Assembly (NCBI RefSeq): GCF_900168055.1
Contig: NZ_FUYS01000001.1
Span: 124,001 to 188,000, forward strand
From: Parapedobacter luteus
Lineage (GTDB): Bacteria > Bacteroidota > Bacteroidia > Sphingobacteriales > Sphingobacteriaceae
Length of the DNA: 64,000 bases
Direction: 5' to 3'
A program made the position numbers and the translations under genes. Of this stretch, positions 63,925-64,000 are shown in pieces. The notes beneath the pieces were generated by a model. It was not told the origin of the DNA and ran no database searches. It saw nothing but the letters and a program-made list of their open reading frames with translations. Each line of letters opens with the position of its first letter. The first letter of the stretch is position 1.

Positions 63925-64000
63925 ATTTCGGGTTACATTCGTCAATATCCGGGTAATCTTATTTAAGTGTCACTATTACATTTGTAAAGACGGGGTCATT

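Noticed and set aside
63977-63984. TACATTTG -7 box near the window end
   Set aside because: The box is exact, but no TTTG lies 17-23 bp upstream and the downstream gene is outside the window.
1-64000. Mobile elements, CRISPR arrays, tRNA or rRNA genes
   Set aside because: Read on both strands; no transposase, integrase, regular spacer array or RNA gene was recognised, although a tRNA could be missed by eye.

Overview
The window comes from a Bacteroidota chromosome, most likely the Sphingobacteriaceae (a Parapedobacter- or Pedobacter-like genome; genus not provable here). The evidence is three SusC/SusD pairs, promoters of the TTTG / TAnnTTTG type, LytTR two-component genes, many TlpA-like lipoproteins or secreted proteins, and a sigma/anti-sigma module. 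No tRNA, rRNA, CRISPR array, integrase or IS element was seen.

1-14.9 kb is a visibly AT-richer accessory island for export of small cysteine-rich peptides. It holds a VKOR-thioredoxin fusion (cut by the window edge), a LytTR response regulator with a LytS-type kinase, two short precursors with near-identical 23-residue double-glycine leaders (4869-5099 and 14593-14805), three TlpA-like thioredoxin proteins (two paired directly with a precursor), an HTTM/SdpB-like membrane protein with a putative SdpA-like partner and a small membrane peptide, an HlyD adaptor, and a C39-peptidase ABC exporter. Five direct-repeat pairs with an exact 21-bp period (core TTTACG / CGTAAA) lie in front of these genes and look like LytTR operators. 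The island is partly decayed in this sequence: the exporter has an in-frame stop between its catalytic Cys and His, one TlpA gene has a +1 frameshift inside its CxxC motif, and a third thioredoxin survives only as a 57-codon tail.

15-17.4 kb holds an ECF sigma factor with a membrane partner, a small membrane-anchored protein and an omega-amidase-type nitrilase. 17.4-33.4 kb is a complete maltodextrin/starch locus. A LacI regulator precedes an operator/promoter with a perfect 20-bp palindrome. Eight close-packed genes follow: surface GH13 lipoprotein, SusC, SusD, SusE-like protein, periplasmic neopullulanase-like GH13, beta-phosphoglucomutase, GH65 maltose phosphorylase and an SLC45-like MFS transporter. 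Together they cut glucan outside the cell, import it, trim it in the periplasm, carry maltose inward and phosphorolyse it to glucose plus glucose-6-phosphate.

33.4-43.1 kb is mostly housekeeping or single genes: polyprenyl synthase, a second sigma factor beside an anti-sigma/trypsin-like protease fusion, 1-Cys peroxiredoxin, EcsC protein, AraC regulator, VOC protein, sulfatase, acyl-CoA dehydrogenase and an ornithine-cyclodeaminase-like enzyme.

43.3-63.9 kb, all on the + strand, looks like a peptide-utilisation locus: three paralogous secreted DUF885 zinc-peptidase-like proteins, an APC amino-acid permease, two SusC/SusD pairs, a DUF3299 protein, a secreted HExxH...E protein and an S9 (DPP4-like) peptidase. 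The likely logic is TonB-dependent peptide import, periplasmic hydrolysis and amino-acid uptake.
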